Below are positions 23,614-32,044 of a DNA stretch of 64,000 bases, piece after piece (positions within the stretch are counted from its first letter, which is position 1; every line of letters begins with the position of its first letter). Both the position numbers and the translations under genes were made by a program. This stretch comes from Terrabacter sp. Root181. Its GTDB lineage: Bacteria; Actinomycetota; Actinomycetes; Actinomycetales; Dermatophilaceae. The DNA is taken from NCBI RefSeq assembly GCF_001428505.1, contig NZ_LMHU01000006.1, positions 310,712 to 374,711 on the forward strand, in the 5' to 3' direction. Below the pieces are notes generated by a model that saw nothing but the letters and a program-made list of their open reading frames with translations, did not search any database and had not been told where the DNA came from.

Positions 23614-24045
23614 ATGGAGATCCCTGAGCTCGTCGAGGCCTACCTCGCCGGTCAGCCAGAGCCCAAGCAGACCGACCTGCGACTGCTGCATGCGCGGATG
23701 CTGGCGGAGTTTCCGGGGTGCAGGCTGTGGTTCACCGACGGCACGGACGAGCGCGGCAAGGTCGTGGCCAACCCCAACGTCGGCTACGGCGTGCGCACCC
23801 TCACCTACGCCGACGGGTCGTCGCGAGAGTTCTATCGCGTCGGCCTGAGCGCCAACACGACGGGCATCTCCGTCTATGTCCTCGGCCTCGCAGACCAGGG
23901 CTACCTGGCGCGCACCTTTGGCGACTCGATCGGCAAGGCCAGCGTCACGGGCTACTGCATCAAGTTCAGACGCCTTGCAGTCATCGACGCCGAGGCTCTT
24001 CAGGCGGCGATCCGCCACGGCATGACCGTCGACCAGACCGGTTGA
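23614..24045 (+). CDS. DUF1801-like protein, 143 aa
   Basis: A small single-domain protein starting MEIPELVEAYLAGQPEP. The body (LRLLHARMLAEFPGCRLWFTDG, ISVYVLGLADQGYLARTFG, KASVTGYCIKFRRLAVIDAEAL) resembles the DUF1801/YdhG-like fold, whose function is unknown. No signal peptide or membrane helix. It is divergent from the NUDIX remnant and convergent with the GNAT gene. Confidence 0.75.
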   Translation: MEIPELVEAYLAGQPEPKQTDLRLLHARMLAEFPGCRLWFTDGTDERGKVVANPNVGYGVRTLTYADGSSREFYRVGLSANTTGISVYVLGLADQGYLARTFGDSIGKASVTGYCIKFRRLAVIDAEALQAAIRHGMTVDQTG

Positions 24046-24093
24046 GCGCGGCTCGGCACGGGTCGCAGCACCCGGCCCGTGCGGCCGTGGCGC

Positions 24094-24627
24094 TCAGCGC
24101 TCGTCGGTCCACTCGAACAGCTCGCAGGAGGTGTCCATGTACCGGGTCGTCAGGCCCACGTAGCGCATGCCGAGGCGCCGGCAGACGGCCTGGGACGCGT
24201 GGTTGTCGGGGTGGGTGACAGCGATGACTCGGCTTTGCCCGCGTGCCAAGGCGTCGGCCGACGCAGCGACGGCGGCCTCGGTCGCGTAGCCGTGGCCCCA
24301 GGCGTCGGGGTGCACGTGCCATCCGATCTCCACCTCGGCCGGGTCCGATGGCTCTTCGCCTGCCGACAGCGTGATGGGCTTGAGGAGGAGGTTCCCGAGC
24401 CGTGCGCCGGCGTGGTCGGTGATGATCCAGATGCCGTGGATGGGGTGCTCGCTGACGGCCCGGCGGCGTGCGACGGAGGCGAGCGCCTCGTCGCGGGAGG
24501 TCATGGGTGTGGGGTCGGCTCCCAGGTAGCGCACGACCTCCCATCGGCCCTCGAGGTCGAGGAGGAAATCGGTGTCGTCAGCGTCCCACGGCCTGAGAGT
24601 CAGTCGCTGTGACGTGATGGTTCGCAT
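24094..24627 (-). CDS. GNAT-family N-acetyltransferase (RimJ/RimL-like)
   Basis: A 177-aa acetyltransferase. It opens with the RimJ-type MRTITSQRLTLRPWDADDTD. Motif A, which binds acetyl-CoA, is represented by VEIGWHVHPDAWGHGYATEAA, and NHASQAVCRRLGMRYVG is the usual motif-B region. Members acetylate ribosomal protein N-termini, amino acids or antibiotics; the substrate cannot be assigned. Single gene. Confidence 0.9.
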   Translation of the reverse strand: MRTITSQRLTLRPWDADDTDFLLDLEGRWEVVRYLGADPTPMTSRDEALASVARRRAVSEHPIHGIWIITDHAGARLGNLLLKPITLSAGEEPSDPAEVEIGWHVHPDAWGHGYATEAAVAASADALARGQSRVIAVTHPDNHASQAVCRRLGMRYVGLTTRYMDTSCELFEWTDER

Positions 24628-24708
24628 GGACGCAACCTAGCGATCGGCGGGAAAGCGAGCCGCCCACCGACCGGGCGGTCGGCGGGCGGCTCGTGACGGC
24701 ATACGCCC

Positions 24709-25908
24709 TCAGTGCTGGTCGCGCGAGACGGGGGGCGCGGTGACGCCGTCGCGCTCGGTGACGCCGTCGCGCTCGGTGACGCCGTCGTGCTCGGTGACGC
24801 CGTCGTGCTCGGTGACGCCGTCGTGCTCGGTGACGCCTTCGTGCTCGGCGGCGTCGGTCGAGGCGTCGGACTCGGCAGACGCGTCCGGCGCGACATCCGT
24901 GCGCGTGGTGTCGGCTGCGCCGCCCGCGGCCTCGAGCTTCGCGTCTCGGCTGGACTTCCAGAGGCTCGCGACGGTGGTGACGCCGAGGATGAGGACAATC
25001 GCACCGAGCGAGACGATGATCGGGATGTCGGGGACGCCCTCGATCGGCTGGCCGCCGTTGATGAACGGCAGGTTGTTCTCGTGCATCGCGTGCATGAAGA
25101 GCTTGACGCCGATGAACGCGAGCAGGACCGCGAGGCCGATGCTGAGGTAGACGAGCTTCTTGAGCAGGCCGCCGATGAGGAAGTAGAGCTGACGAAGTCC
25201 CATGAGGGCGAAGATGTTGGCCGTCAGGACGAGGTACGGCTCGTTGGTCAGGCCGTAGATCGCCGGGATCGAGTCGAGCGCGAAGAGCAGGTCGGTCGTG
25301 CCCAGGGCGAGGATGACGATGAGCATCGGCGTGATCAGGCGCTTGCCGTTCTCGATCACCGTCAGGCTCGTGCCGTGCCACTCCTTCGTAGCCGGGAAGC
25401 GCTTCTCGACCCAGAGCAGGAAACGGTTCTCGTGGTACTGGTCGTCGTCGCTCTCGCCACCCGTCGCGAGCTTGATCGCCGTGTAGACGAGGAAGGCGCC
25501 GAAGATGTAGAAGACCCACGCGTAGGCGTTGATGACGACCGCGCCGAGCCCGATGAAGATGCCGCGCAGGATGATCGCGATGACGATGCCGACCATGAGG
25601 GCCGACTGCTGGAGCTTCTTCGGCACCTTGAAGCTGCCCATGATGAGCAGGAAGACAAAGAGGTTGTCGACGGACAACGAGTACTCGGTGAGCCACCCGG
25701 CGTAGAACTCACCGGCATACTGCCCGCCCCACTCGAACCAGATGAAGAGTCCGAAGAGCACGGCGAGGCCGACGAAGAAGGCCAGGTGCCTCCCGGCCTC
25801 GGCCATCGACGGGACGTGGGGCCGCCGTGCGATGACGAAGACGTCGACGGCGAGGAACACGGTCATCAGACCGATGGTGAGGAACCAACCCCACACGGGA
25901 ACGTTCAT
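24709..25908 (-). CDS. TerC-family membrane protein (Alx-like) with hexapeptide-repeat tail
   Basis: A 399-aa integral membrane protein of the TerC/Alx family, which exports manganese or protects against metal stress. About nine hydrophobic helices are seen, with conserved acidic intramembrane motifs (SVDNLFVFLLIM, TTDLLFALDSIPAIYG) that probably form the metal path. The C-terminal 60-70 residues are hydrophilic and contain six tandem copies of E(H/R)(D/E)GVT. ATG 25908 is chosen because GGAAGG (25917-25922) lies 8 nt upstream; a GTG two codons earlier would be too close. A yybP-ykoY-like riboswitch precedes it, matching the manganese role. Confidence 0.92.
   Translation of the reverse strand: MNVPVWGWFLTIGLMTVFLAVDVFVIARRPHVPSMAEAGRHLAFFVGLAVLFGLFIWFEWGGQYAGEFYAGWLTEYSLSVDNLFVFLLIMGSFKVPKKLQQSALMVGIVIAIILRGIFIGLGAVVINAYAWVFYIFGAFLVYTAIKLATGGESDDDQYHENRFLLWVEKRFPATKEWHGTSLTVIENGKRLITPMLIVILALGTTDLLFALDSIPAIYGLTNEPYLVLTANIFALMGLRQLYFLIGGLLKKLVYLSIGLAVLLAFIGVKLFMHAMHENNLPFINGGQPIEGVPDIPIIVSLGAIVLILGVTTVASLWKSSRDAKLEAAGGAADTTRTDVAPDASAESDASTDAAEHEGVTEHDGVTEHDGVTEHDGVTERDGVTERDGVTAPPVSRDQH
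24740..24847. repeat. Six tandem 18-bp units inside the TerC gene
   Basis: Six in-frame units of 18 bp (GTGACGCCGTCGTGCTCG on the plus strand, with three sequence variants) run head to tail. Read on the minus strand they encode EHEGVT, three EHDGVT and two ERDGVT. Identical DNA units indicate recent slippage or unequal exchange. Confidence 0.95.
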
Positions 25909-25916
25909 GGGCACAA

Positions 25917-26048
25917 CCTTCCGGTCACCAGATCAGTAACCGGAGGTCTCTCCCGCCCGGCGTGGTGCCGGACCGACGGGACCGGGAGCGGCGGTGAGAC
26001 CCACTCCGTGATGACGAGCCCGTCGTGTCGGGGATACTCCCCTCCGTG
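25917..26048 (-). promoter_or_regulatory. yybP-ykoY-type manganese riboswitch upstream of the TerC gene
   Basis: On the minus strand the leader holds the hallmarks of this class in order: CGGAGGGGAGTATCCCC (down from about 26046), CTCGTCATCACGG (26019-26007) and GGGAGAGACCTCCGG (25954-25940). CGGAGG pairs with CCTCCG to close helix P1. The 3' strand of P1 continues as CCTCCGGT, which can instead pair with ACCGGAAGG and hide the GGAAGG ribosome site of the TerC gene. Metal binding stabilising P1 would therefore free the ribosome site, a translational ON switch. The class is known to bind Mn2+ and commonly precedes TerC-type genes. The structure is inferred by eye. Confidence 0.8.
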
Positions 26049-26130
26049 AACGCCTGAGTCTTTCACTCCGAGCGGCGCGCCTCAAATCGGTCCCGCCCCG
26101 TGAGCACGACGTCGGCCGGTCGCGCCGCGC

Positions 26131-26505
26131 TCAGCCGGCCGTCCCGGGTCGCTTGCCGCGCGGCAACCCGGAGACGACGATCTCGTAGGAGGTCTCTATC
26201 GCCTCGAGCAGCTCGTCCGGCTCGATGGCCCCGGTCGTGCGCAGGGTGTTCCAGCCGTGACGGCCGATGTAGGCCATGACGCTCGCGTCGTCGGGGTAGC
26301 GGTGCAGCCACTCGTCTGCCTCCGTGCGGCTCCGGGCACACTTGACCCCCACCGACTCGGGTCCGAGGAAGACGAAGATCTTGTCGCCCACCTTGGCGAC
26401 GGTGTCGCCGTCCCACGGCGAGTCCTCCCACGCACCGGGCAGCGCCAGCGCGGCAGCGCGAAGGCGGGCAGCCACGCCACCGCGCCCCGAGCCCTTCGCC
26501 GTCAC
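26131..26505 (-). CDS. MmcQ/YjbR-family protein
   Basis: A 124-aa protein with the YjbR/CyaY-like fold: ALALPGAWEDSPWDGDTVAKVGDKIFVFL at the N-terminal side (low-complexity lead-in removed) and HGWNTLRTTGAIEPDELLEAIETSYEIV at the C-terminal side. The family is often called DNA-binding but its function is not settled. GTG 26505 is the only reasonable start. It lies immediately downstream of uvrB on the same strand, past three imperfect copies of TCCTCACCG. Confidence 0.82.
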   Translation of the reverse strand: MTAKGSGRGGVAARLRAAALALPGAWEDSPWDGDTVAKVGDKIFVFLGPESVGVKCARSRTEADEWLHRYPDDASVMAYIGRHGWNTLRTTGAIEPDELLEAIETSYEIVVSGLPRGKRPGTAG

Positions 26506-26534
26506 GACGTCCTCACCGCGTCCTCACCGGGTCC

Positions 26535-28649
26535 TCACCGCGTCGCGGCACTCATCTGCCGCAGCTCCTTCTTCAGGTCGCCGATCTCGTCGCGCAGACG
26601 TGCTGCGAGCTCGAAGTGGAGCTCGGCCGCGGCCTGGTGCATCTGGGTCGTGAGCTCCTGGATGAGACCGGCGAGGTCGGCCGCCGCCATGTCGGCCGGG
26701 CGGTTGGTCGCACCGCCTGCGGAGACGCCGACGTCGGCGGCCATGGCGCCACGTCCCGCGCCGCTCTTGCCCCGGGACTGCATGCGCCCCGAGCCGAGCA
26801 GCTCCTGGGTGTCGGCGTCCTCGCGCTCGAGCAGGTCGGTGATGTCGGCGATCTTCTTGCGCAGCGGGGTCGGGTCGATGCCGTGCTCGGTGTTGTAGGC
26901 GATCTGCTTCTCGCGGCGCCGGTTGGTCTCGTCGAGCGCCTGCTCCATCGAGGGCGTGATCTTGTCGGCGTACATGTGGACCTGACCCGAGACGTTGCGA
27001 GCCGCACGACCGATCGTCTGGATGAGCGACCGGGCCGACCGGAGGAAGCCCTCCTTGTCGGCGTCGAGGATGGACACGAGCGACACCTCGGGCAGGTCGA
27101 GACCCTCGCGCAGCAGGTTGATGCCGACGAGGACGTCGAAGACGCCGGTGCGCAGCTCGCGGAGCAGCTCGACCCGGCGCAGGGTGTCGATGTCGCTGTG
27201 GAGGTAGCGGACCCGGATGCCCTTGTCGAGGAGGTAGTCGGTGAGGTCCTCGGCCATCTTCTTCGTCAGGGTGGTGACGAGGACGCGCTCGTTGCGCTCG
27301 GTGCGCTCCTGGATCTCGTGCATGAGGTCGTCGATCTGGCCCTTGGTCGGCTTGAGCACGACCTCGGGGTCGATGAGCCCGGTGGGTCGGATGATCTGCT
27401 CGACGGGCGGACCGGACTTGGCCAGCTCGTACTCCCCCGGCGTCGCCGAGAGGTAGACGGTCTGCCCGATGCGCTCGAGGAACTCCTCCCACTTCAGCGG
27501 ACGGTTGTCCATGGCGCTCGGCAGTCGGAAGCCGTGCTCGACGAGCATCCGCTTGCGGGACATGTCGCCCTCGTACATCGCGCCGATCTGCGGGACCGTC
27601 TGGTGCGACTCGTCGAGCACGAGGAGGAAGTCCTCGGGGAAGTAGTCGATGAGGCAGTTCGGGGCCGAGCCGGACGTGCGGCCGTCGATGTGGCGGCTGT
27701 AGTTCTCGATGCCGTTGCAGAAGCCGACCTGACGCATCATCTCGAGGTCGTAGGTCGTGCGCATGCGCAGGCGCTGGGCCTCGAGGAGCTTGCCCTGCTT
27801 CTCGAAGAGCGCCAGCTGGTCCTCGAGCTCGAGCTCGATGCCGCGGATGGCGCGCTCCATGCGCTCGGGGCCGGCGACGTAGTGCGAGGCCGGGAAGACG
27901 TACATCTCCTGCTCCTCGTTGACGACCTCGCCCGTCACGGGGTGCAGCGTGTAGATGCGCTCGATCTCGTCGCCGAAGAACTCGATGCGGATCGCGAGCT
28001 CCTCGTAGACCGGGATGATCTCGACGGTGTCGCCGCGGACCCGGAAGGTGCCCCGCGTGAAGGCGAGGTCGTTGCGGGTGTACTGCATCTCGACGAAGCG
28101 GCGCAGCAGGTCGTCGCGCACGACCTCCTGGCCGACCTTGAGACGGGCCATCCGGTCGACGTACTCCTGTGGCGTGCCGAGGCCGTAGATGCACGACACC
28201 GAGGCGACGACGATGACGTCGCGCCGGGTCAGCAGGGAGTTGGTGGCCGAGTGCCGCAGCCGCTCGACCTCGTCGTTGACCGAGCTGTCCTTCTCGATGT
28301 AGGTGTCGGTCTGCGGGATGTACGCCTCGGGCTGGTAGTAGTCGTAGTAGCTGACGAAGTACTCGACGGCGTTGTTGGGCAGCAGCTCGCGGAACTCGTT
28401 GGCCAGCTGCGCGGCGAGCGTCTTGTTGGGCGCCATGACGAGCGTCGGCCGCTGCACCTGCTCGATGAGCCAGGCGGTCGTGGCCGACTTGCCGGTGCCG
28501 GTGGCGCCGAGCAGCACGGTGTCGGTGTCTCCCGCCCGGACCCGCCGCGCGAGCTCGGCGATCGCCGTGGGCTGGTCACCGCTCGGGGTGTACTCGGAGA
28601 TCACCTCGAAGGGGGCCACCGTGCGCTGGAGGTCGGTCGTGGGACGCAT
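26535..28649 (-). CDS. uvrB: UvrB excinuclease helicase subunit
   Basis: A 704-aa UvrB, the helicase-like subunit that verifies damage and recruits UvrC. The Walker A motif is GATGTGKS (48-55). The damage-clamping beta-hairpin reads [24 protein letters not shown] in two adjoining parts, the Q-rich helicase motif VI is QTIGRAARN, and the C-terminal UVR domain is [21 protein letters not shown]. Length matches the family. It is unlinked to uvrA and uvrC by some 24 kb. I do not see a clear LexA box in the short region upstream. Confidence 0.97.
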   Translation of the reverse strand: MRPTTDLQRTVAPFEVISEYTPSGDQPTAIAELARRVRAGDTDTVLLGATGTGKSATTAWLIEQVQRPTLVMAPNKTLAAQLANEFRELLPNNAVEYFVSYYDYYQPEAYIPQTDTYIEKDSSVNDEVERLRHSATNSLLTRRDVIVVASVSCIYGLGTPQEYVDRMARLKVGQEVVRDDLLRRFVEMQYTRNDLAFTRGTFRVRGDTVEIIPVYEELAIRIEFFGDEIERIYTLHPVTGEVVNEEQEMYVFPASHYVAGPERMERAIRGIELELEDQLALFEKQGKLLEAQRLRMRTTYDLEMMRQVGFCNGIENYSRHIDGRTSGSAPNCLIDYFPEDFLLVLDESHQTVPQIGAMYEGDMSRKRMLVEHGFRLPSAMDNRPLKWEEFLERIGQTVYLSATPGEYELAKSGPPVEQIIRPTGLIDPEVVLKPTKGQIDDLMHEIQERTERNERVLVTTLTKKMAEDLTDYLLDKGIRVRYLHSDIDTLRRVELLRELRTGVFDVLVGINLLREGLDLPEVSLVSILDADKEGFLRSARSLIQTIGRAARNVSGQVHMYADKITPSMEQALDETNRRREKQIAYNTEHGIDPTPLRKKIADITDLLEREDADTQELLGSGRMQSRGKSGAGRGAMAADVGVSAGGATNRPADMAAADLAGLIQELTTQMHQAAAELHFELAARLRDEIGDLKKELRQMSAATR

Positions 28650-28689
28650 GGCTCAACCGTACGTCGCACGACCGACAGCGCCCACTCGC

Positions 28690-29073
28690 CTACTCCTCCC
28701 ACACGTACGCGGGGCGCAGCTCGACGGTGTCGCCGGGCCCCGCGAACGTCACGGCGAGCTCCTCCGCCCGCTCCCGGGAGTCGACGTCGAGCAGGAAGAA
28801 GCCGGCGAGGTGCTCCTTGCTCTCGGCGTACGGTCCGTCCGTCGCGACCGTGCCGCTCACGTCCCACCGGTACAGCCGGGCCTCTGCCGGGTCGCCCAGG
28901 GCCTCGCCACCCTTGAGCTCGCCGCTCTTCGAGAGCTCCTCGAGCATCGCGTCGAAGGCGGCGGCTCCGGCGTCGCGCTCCTCCTGCGGTCGCGCGAGCG
29001 CCTCGGCGACGAAGTTCCCGGTCGGGTGACCCCAGGGCTGGGGGTTGGAGTGGATGAGGATGACGTACTTCAT
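28690..29073 (-). CDS. YCII-related protein
   Basis: A 127-aa dimeric ferredoxin-like-fold protein beginning MKYVILIHSNPQPW, with the usual DGPYAESKEHLAGFFLLDVDS segment and the terminal VELRPAYV strand. Relatives are often paired with ECF sigma factors as putative sensors, but no sigma gene is present here. ATG 29073 matches the conserved first strand. Function unknown. Confidence 0.88.
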   Translation of the reverse strand: MKYVILIHSNPQPWGHPTGNFVAEALARPQEERDAGAAAFDAMLEELSKSGELKGGEALGDPAEARLYRWDVSGTVATDGPYAESKEHLAGFFLLDVDSRERAEELAVTFAGPGDTVELRPAYVWEE

Positions 29074-29150
29074 GGTCGGTCCCTTCGGTTCGCGGGCGGC
29101 CAGTCTGCCGCCTCGCAGGGGACGTCGGAGCCGACACGCCGTCCTCGACA

Positions 29151-30200
29151 TCACGGCACGCGGTGGGTCCACTCCGGGGTCGCGAACTTGTCGTCGACGA
29201 GCCGCTGCGCCTGCTCCAGCTCGTCGGCCGTGTAGTCGGAGAGGGTCGTCCGGTAGCGACGGGCGAACGTCGCGGAAAACGACTCGAGGATCGCGTCGCG
29301 GGTCATGCCCGTCTGCGAGCGCATCGGGTCGACCCGCTTGTTGGCCGACTTCGTGCCCTTGTCGCTCATCTTCTCCCGACCGATCCGCAGCACCTCGAGC
29401 ATCTTGTCGGCGTCGATGTCGTAGGCCATCGTCACGTGGTGGAGCACGGCGCCGGACACGAAGCGCTTCTGCGCGGCGCCGCCGATCTTGCCGCGGTCGC
29501 TCGCGATGTCGTTGAGGGGCACGAAGTGGGCGGTGACACCGATCTCGGCGAGCGCCTCGATGACCCACTCGTCGAGGAAGGAGTAGGACCGCTCGAAGCT
29601 CAGGCCCTCGACGAGCGAGGTCGGCACGACGAGCGAGTAGGTGATGGTGTTGCCCGGCTCCATGAACATGGCTCCCCCGCCCGAGATGCGGCGCACGACG
29701 TCGATGCCGTGGCGCTCGGCACCCTCCGGGTCCACTTCGTTGCGGACGGACTGGAACGAGCCGATGACGACGAGCGGGCTGTCCCAGTCCCAGAACCGCA
29801 GGGTCGGGGGCCGCTCCCCCGCCGCGACCTCGCGGGCGATGACCTCGTCGAGCGCGACGTGGAGGGCCGGGTCGAGCACGCGTGCCGGGATGACGTCGAA
29901 GTCGTGGTCGTCCCACCCGGTCGCCTTGCCGAGGGCACGCCGGATCGCGATGCCGATCGACTCCGCGGTGAAGCCGATGAGCGAGACGTCGTCGGCGAGC
30001 GCGCCGTTCACCGCTCCGGCCAGCTGCTCGACACCGGCGTCGACCGGCATGCCCGTCAGCGCCGCGTTGATGTCGCCGAGCGCCTCGTCGGGCTCGAGGA
30101 AGAAGTCGCCCGAGACGCTGACCTGCGCCAGCCGTCCGCCGTCCTCCTCGAGGTCGACCGCCACGAGCTTGCCACCGGGAACCTTGTACTCACCACGCAT
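29151..30200 (-). CDS. lplA: Lipoate--protein ligase with N-terminal accessory domain
   Basis: A 349-aa protein. The first ~85 residues (MRGEYKVPGGKLVAVDLEED, ALGDINAALTGMP) resemble the lipoate-ligase accessory domain that in E. coli LplA is at the C-terminus. The catalytic BPL/LplA domain follows, with RRISGGGAMFMEPGNTITYSL carrying the lipoyl-AMP glycine-rich loop and DIASDRGKIGGAAQKRF carrying the lysine that contacts the adenylate. It scavenges lipoate onto 2-oxoacid dehydrogenase or GcvH proteins. ATG 30200 gives a family-like start. Nothing nearby suggests a partner. Confidence 0.88.
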   Translation of the reverse strand: MRGEYKVPGGKLVAVDLEEDGGRLAQVSVSGDFFLEPDEALGDINAALTGMPVDAGVEQLAGAVNGALADDVSLIGFTAESIGIAIRRALGKATGWDDHDFDVIPARVLDPALHVALDEVIAREVAAGERPPTLRFWDWDSPLVVIGSFQSVRNEVDPEGAERHGIDVVRRISGGGAMFMEPGNTITYSLVVPTSLVEGLSFERSYSFLDEWVIEALAEIGVTAHFVPLNDIASDRGKIGGAAQKRFVSGAVLHHVTMAYDIDADKMLEVLRIGREKMSDKGTKSANKRVDPMRSQTGMTRDAILESFSATFARRYRTTLSDYTADELEQAQRLVDDKFATPEWTHRVP

Positions 30201-30243
30201 GTCACGCTCAACACCGCACACCGCGCGCGTATGCCGCAAGCTC

Positions 30244-31452
30244 CTACCGCGGCTGCCACCCCGTGCGCTCGGCCCAGTCGGTCGCGCGCAGCCACGCGCC
30301 CTCGAACCACGCCTCCTTGGCCACGACGTAGTCGGAGGTGCTCTCGTGCAGGCCGAGCAGTCGGTGCTTCTCCGCGGCGTACGCGTCGCGCTCGGCGGGC
30401 TCGTGGCGCAGCCAGTCACGGAAGAGAAGCGCGAAGCGCCAGCCGGCGGAGCCGTGCTCGCGCACGTGGACGTGCACGTGGTTCGCGGGGTCGCAGCCGC
30501 CGAGGAAGCGCTTGACCCAGGCAGCAGGGTCCGAGCCGAGTGGGTGGGGGGTGTCGCTGTGGACCCCGTGGGAAGACACGTAGCCGGCGTCCCGCAGGAC
30601 CTGCCGGACGTCGTCCCGGTCGGCGTCGTCGAGGTGGTGGACCCCGACCTGGACGTCGATGACGTCCTTGGCGATCAGCCCGGGCACGGAGGTCGACCCG
30701 ATGTGCGACACCTCCGTGGCCACACCCGTGGGCGCGAGTGCTGCCGCGAGGCGTGCCACGACGCGCTCGGCCCGGGGCTCCCAGTCCGGTCGCGGCTCGA
30801 CGACGCAGTCACGTGCGAGGTCGGGGCGTCGTGCTCGGGTGCCGGACCCGAGGTTCGCCTCGTAGGGCACGAGCCGCTCGTGCCAGAGGGCCTCGACGGC
30901 GCGGACGAGATCGTCCGGGGTGCCGGAGTTGTCGAGCACGACGTCGGCCACCGCGCGCCGTTGCTCGTCGGTGGCCTGGGCGGCGATGCGGTGCCGGGCG
31001 TCGTCCGCGGAGAGGCCACGCTGCTCGACGAGCCGCCGCACGCGTGTCTCGGCATCGGCCTCGACGACGACCGTGAGGTGCTCGTGCACCCAGAGCCCGC
31101 GCTCGACGAGGAGCGGCATGTCGTAGACGGAGACGACCCCGTCGGGCACGGCCGCCCGCTGCTGCGCCACCCGGGCGGCGATGGCCGGCCCGGTGATCGC
31201 GTCGAGCGCGTCGAGCGCGTCGCGGTCGGGGAAGACGATCGCGGCCAGGGCGGCCCGGTCGAGGCTCCCGTCGTCGCGGAGGACGTGGACGCCGAAGCGC
31301 TCGCGGATGCGCTCGAGCGTCGGCTCCCCCGGCTCGACGACCTCGCGCGCGACGGCGTCGGCGTCGACGACGTGCGCGCCGAGCTCGGCCAGCCGTCGCG
31401 AGACCGTGGACTTGCCCGACCCGATCCCACCGGTGACTCCCACGCGCAGCAC
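30244..31452 (-). CDS. coaE: Dephospho-CoA kinase fused to UPF0157/GrpB domain
   Basis: A 402-aa bifunctional-looking protein. Residues 1-~200 are CoaE, catalysing the last step of coenzyme A synthesis: P-loop GGIGSGKST (8-16), DADAVAREVV, and the lid region RRLVEQRGLSADDARHRIAAQ. Residues ~215-402 are a UPF0157/GrpB domain of the nucleotidyltransferase superfamily (VVEPRPDWEPRAERVVARLAA, HIGSTSVPGLIAKDVIDVQV, GVHSDTPHPLG, HVHVREHGS). The same fusion occurs in mycobacteria, where the tail has been proposed to affect CoaE folding or activity. Confidence 0.93.
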   Translation of the reverse strand: MLRVGVTGGIGSGKSTVSRRLAELGAHVVDADAVAREVVEPGEPTLERIRERFGVHVLRDDGSLDRAALAAIVFPDRDALDALDAITGPAIAARVAQQRAAVPDGVVSVYDMPLLVERGLWVHEHLTVVVEADAETRVRRLVEQRGLSADDARHRIAAQATDEQRRAVADVVLDNSGTPDDLVRAVEALWHERLVPYEANLGSGTRARRPDLARDCVVEPRPDWEPRAERVVARLAAALAPTGVATEVSHIGSTSVPGLIAKDVIDVQVGVHHLDDADRDDVRQVLRDAGYVSSHGVHSDTPHPLGSDPAAWVKRFLGGCDPANHVHVHVREHGSAGWRFALLFRDWLRHEPAERDAYAAEKHRLLGLHESTSDYVVAKEAWFEGAWLRATDWAERTGWQPR

Positions 31453-31580
31453 GGGCGCCAGCCTACGTGCGGGTCCCGGCGCCCGCCCGAGCGGGAGCGA
31501 GCACCGAACGCTGCGTTCGGTCTCGAAAGCCGTGCTGTGACACTGCGCTCGGCGTCGAACGCTGGTTCAGGAAGGGATGC

Positions 31581-32042
31581 TCAGGCGAGGCGGGCGGGGA
31601 AGCCGCCGGTGGCCACCGGGCCCCACCGGGTGGGCGTGACGCGGAGCAGGGACTTGCCCTGGTCGCGCATCGCCTGGCGGTACTCGTCCCAGTCCGGGTG
31701 CTCGCCGGAGATGGCCCGGAAGTAGTCGACGAGCGGCTCGACGGAGTCGGGGAGGTCGATGACCTCGCAGTCCCCGTCGACCTGCACCCACTCGCCGCCG
31801 AAGTCGTCGGACAGCACGAGGACGCTGACCTGGGGACTCCGGCGCGCGTTCGTCGTCTTGGCGCGCTCGGGATAGGTCGAGATCACGATGCGTCCCTGCT
31901 CGTCGACGCCGCCGGTGACTGGCGAGGCCTGCGGCCGACCGTCGGCACGCTGCGTCATGAGCACCATGGAGTGGCGCGGACGCACGAAGTCGAGCAGCGC
32001 GTCGAGGTCGACGTGGGTGTTGGTCGCGATCTGGCGGGGCAT
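31581..32042 (-). CDS. PPOX-class F420-dependent oxidoreductase-like protein
   Basis: A 153-aa split-barrel flavin-fold protein (LDALLDFVRPRHSMVLMTQRADGRPQASPV, RIVISTYPERAKTTNARRSPQVSVL, WVQVDGDCEVIDLP). The pattern fits Rv1155-type F420H2-binding proteins. ATG 32042 lies 2 nt downstream of the TetR stop; the genes are probably co-transcribed and this is a likely TetR-controlled enzyme. Substrate unknown. Confidence 0.85.
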   Translation of the reverse strand: MPRQIATNTHVDLDALLDFVRPRHSMVLMTQRADGRPQASPVTGGVDEQGRIVISTYPERAKTTNARRSPQVSVLVLSDDFGGEWVQVDGDCEVIDLPDSVEPLVDYFRAISGEHPDWDEYRQAMRDQGKSLLRVTPTRWGPVATGGFPARLA

Positions 32043-32044
32043 GC

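Noticed and set aside
23560-24018. N-terminal half of the long minus-strand frame that ends at 23227
   Set aside because: It is antisense to the DUF1801 gene and shows no NUDIX sequence; only the C-terminal part is treated as a gene remnant.
24740-24847. Possible CRISPR or VNTR array
   Set aside because: Units are contiguous, 18 bp and in frame with TerC, with no spacers; they are coding repeats.
26507-26545. Three tandem TCCTCACCG-like units between uvrB and the MmcQ gene
   Set aside because: Only three short imperfect copies at a coding boundary; no evidence of function.
28650-28689. SOS (LexA) box upstream of uvrB
   Set aside because: No match to the actinobacterial LexA palindrome by eye; the same negative result applies near uvrA.
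26616-28916. A 766-aa frame antisense to uvrB
   Set aside because: Same GC artefact; crosses the uvrB promoter and into the next gene.
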